The position numbers were made by a program, and so were the translations under genes. The notes under the pieces were generated by a model. That model searched no databases and was not told where the DNA came from. It saw only the letters and a program-made list of their open reading frames with translations. A DNA stretch of 33,819 nt from Clostridiales bacterium UBA3259 (lineage in GTDB: Bacteria > Bacillota_A > Clostridia > Oscillospirales > Oscillospiraceae), in contig DEUP01000043.1 in assembly GCA_002362625.1 (NCBI GenBank), positions 1 through 33,819 on the forward strand. Direction: 5' to 3'. Positions 32,807-33,819 of this stretch are shown piece by piece; the first letter of the stretch is position 1, and each line of letters begins with the position of its first letter.

Positions 32807-33819
32807 ATGACCACCGAAGAACTCCGGGAGTCCCTGCTCATGGCTCCCAAGAACGGCTACACCCGTATCAACGCCGAGGACCGCACCGCCATGAACGAAT
32901 ACTGTCAGCGCTACATGGCCTTTATGGACGCCTGCAAGACCGAGCGGGAGGCCACCGCCTGGGCCGTGGCAAAGGCGGAAAGTCTGGGCTTCAAGCCCTT
33001 CGCCCCTGGCATGGACTGCAGGCCCGGTGACAAGATCTACTACAACAACCGTGGAAAGTCCATTGCTCTGGCCGTCATCGGCACCGAACCCTTAAGCAAA
33101 GGCGCCAACATCTGCGCCGCCCATGTGGATTCTCCCCGGCTGGACATAAAGCCCAACCCTCTCTATGAGGAGACGGAGATTGCCTACTTCAAGACCCACT
33201 ACTACGGCGGCATTAAGAAGTACCAGTGGCCCACCATCCCCCTGGCCATCCACGGCGTGGTATACCGCAAGGACGGCACCGTGGTCAATGTCACCATCGG
33301 CGAGGACGAGGGAGATCCCGTGCTGATGGTCACGGACCTGCTGCCCCACCTGGCTGCCGACCAGATGCAGAAGCCCCTGGCCAAGGGCATCGAGGGTGAG
33401 CAGCTGAACGTGGTACTGGGAACCGAGCCTCTGGAGGGCGAGGGCAGCGACCTGGTCAAGCTGCACATCATGCAGCTGCTGAACGAAAAGTACGGCCTGA
33501 TCGAGTACGACTTCCAGTCCGCCGAGCTGACCATGGTCCCCGCCGGACGGTGCCGGGAGGTGGGTCTGGACCGGAGCCTGATCAGCTCCTACGGCCACGA
33601 CGACCGGGTCTGCGCCTACGCGGAGCTGGAAGCCCTGTTCACCATCGACCAGCCTGAGAGGACCGCCGTGTGCATCCTGGCGGATCGGGAAGAGGTGGGC
33701 TCCATGGGCATCTCCGGTATGCAGAGCCACTACTTTGAGCATTTCATGGGCAATCTTTGCGCCGCTCAGGGTGTGGCTTTGGAGAACTGCTTCGCGAAGT
33801 CCTTCTGCCTCAGCGCCGA
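32807..33819 (+). CDS. M18-family aminopeptidase, cut by window end
   Basis: Zinc aminopeptidase of the M18 (aspartyl aminopeptidase/aminopeptidase I) family. The 337 visible codons contain AAHVDSPRLDIK with zinc-type His106 and Asp108, YGHDDRVCAYAELEAL with the bridging Asp265 or Asp266, and LADREEVGSMGISGMQS with catalytic Glu295 and zinc Glu296. The remaining roughly 120 residues with the last metal ligand lie past the window. AAAGGAG precedes the ATG, 25 bases after coaE, so it is the third gene of the sua5-coaE operon. Cytoplasmic; removes N-terminal residues from peptides. Confidence 0.92.
   Translation, partial: MTTEELRESLLMAPKNGYTRINAEDRTAMNEYCQRYMAFMDACKTEREATAWAVAKAESLGFKPFAPGMDCRPGDKIYYNNRGKSIALAVIGTEPLSKGANICAAHVDSPRLDIKPNPLYEETEIAYFKTHYYGGIKKYQWPTIPLAIHGVVYRKDGTVVNVTIGEDEGDPVLMVTDLLPHLAADQMQKPLAKGIEGEQLNVVLGTEPLEGEGSDLVKLHIMQLLNEKYGLIEYDFQSAELTMVPAGRCREVGLDRSLISSYGHDDRVCAYAELEALFTIDQPERTAVCILADREEVGSMGISGMQSHYFEHFMGNLCAAQGVALENCFAKSFCLSA

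Noticed and set aside
1..33819. tRNA, rRNA, CRISPR array, phage or transposase genes
   Set aside because: None seen on either strand; the only mobile signal is the non-coding palindrome at 21398-21600.

Overview
The window looks like chromosomal DNA from a low-GC-relative but itself fairly GC-rich member of the Clostridia, most likely an Oscillospiraceae-type gut bacterium. This rests on Gram-positive style lipoproteins with lipoboxes, strong AGGAGG-type ribosome sites, TTG starts, clear TTGnnn-N17-TATAAT promoters, a LytTR plus DUF3021 pair, and no outer-membrane genes. The assignment is by eye, not from a database search.

Region 1 (1 to about 11140) is an accessory catabolic island. A divergent AraC-type regulator faces one long co-directional run of genes: a CUT2-type sugar ABC importer (two-domain ATPase, permease, lipoprotein binding protein, second permease), two tandem paralogous proteins each built from two copies of an unrecognised domain of about 110 residues, a UidA-like GH2 beta-glucuronidase, a short-chain dehydrogenase and a SnoaL/NTF2-fold protein. 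A strong terminator closes it. The glucuronidase has no signal peptide, so the simplest reading is that intact glucuronides enter through the ABC importer and are cleaved in the cytoplasm. The dehydrogenase, the SnoaL-fold protein and the four-repeat pair would then act on the released aglycone. No glucuronate-catabolism genes are in the run. This is the best candidate for an undescribed system here.

Region 2 (11180 to 16242) holds a LytTR regulator with a DUF3021 membrane partner (+ strand), then a minus-strand series: GNAT acetyltransferase coupled to tcdA, murA, and an RsmF-like rRNA cytosine methyltransferase. Region 3 (16450 to 23524) has an EF-G paralog with altered GTPase motifs (+), then minus-strand genes: a MATE transporter, an AT-rich P-loop kinase/GNAT pair, a 203-base MITE-like palindrome, and ftsH.

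Region 4 (23687 to the end) is a plus-strand housekeeping stretch: an RlmB/TrmH-type RNA methyltransferase with a degenerate P-type-ATPase-like membrane protein, a lipoprotein, a small SnoaL-like protein, trmL with pgk, tpiA, and a sua5-coaE-M18 aminopeptidase operon cut by the window end. No tRNA, rRNA, CRISPR array, transposase or phage gene was seen.
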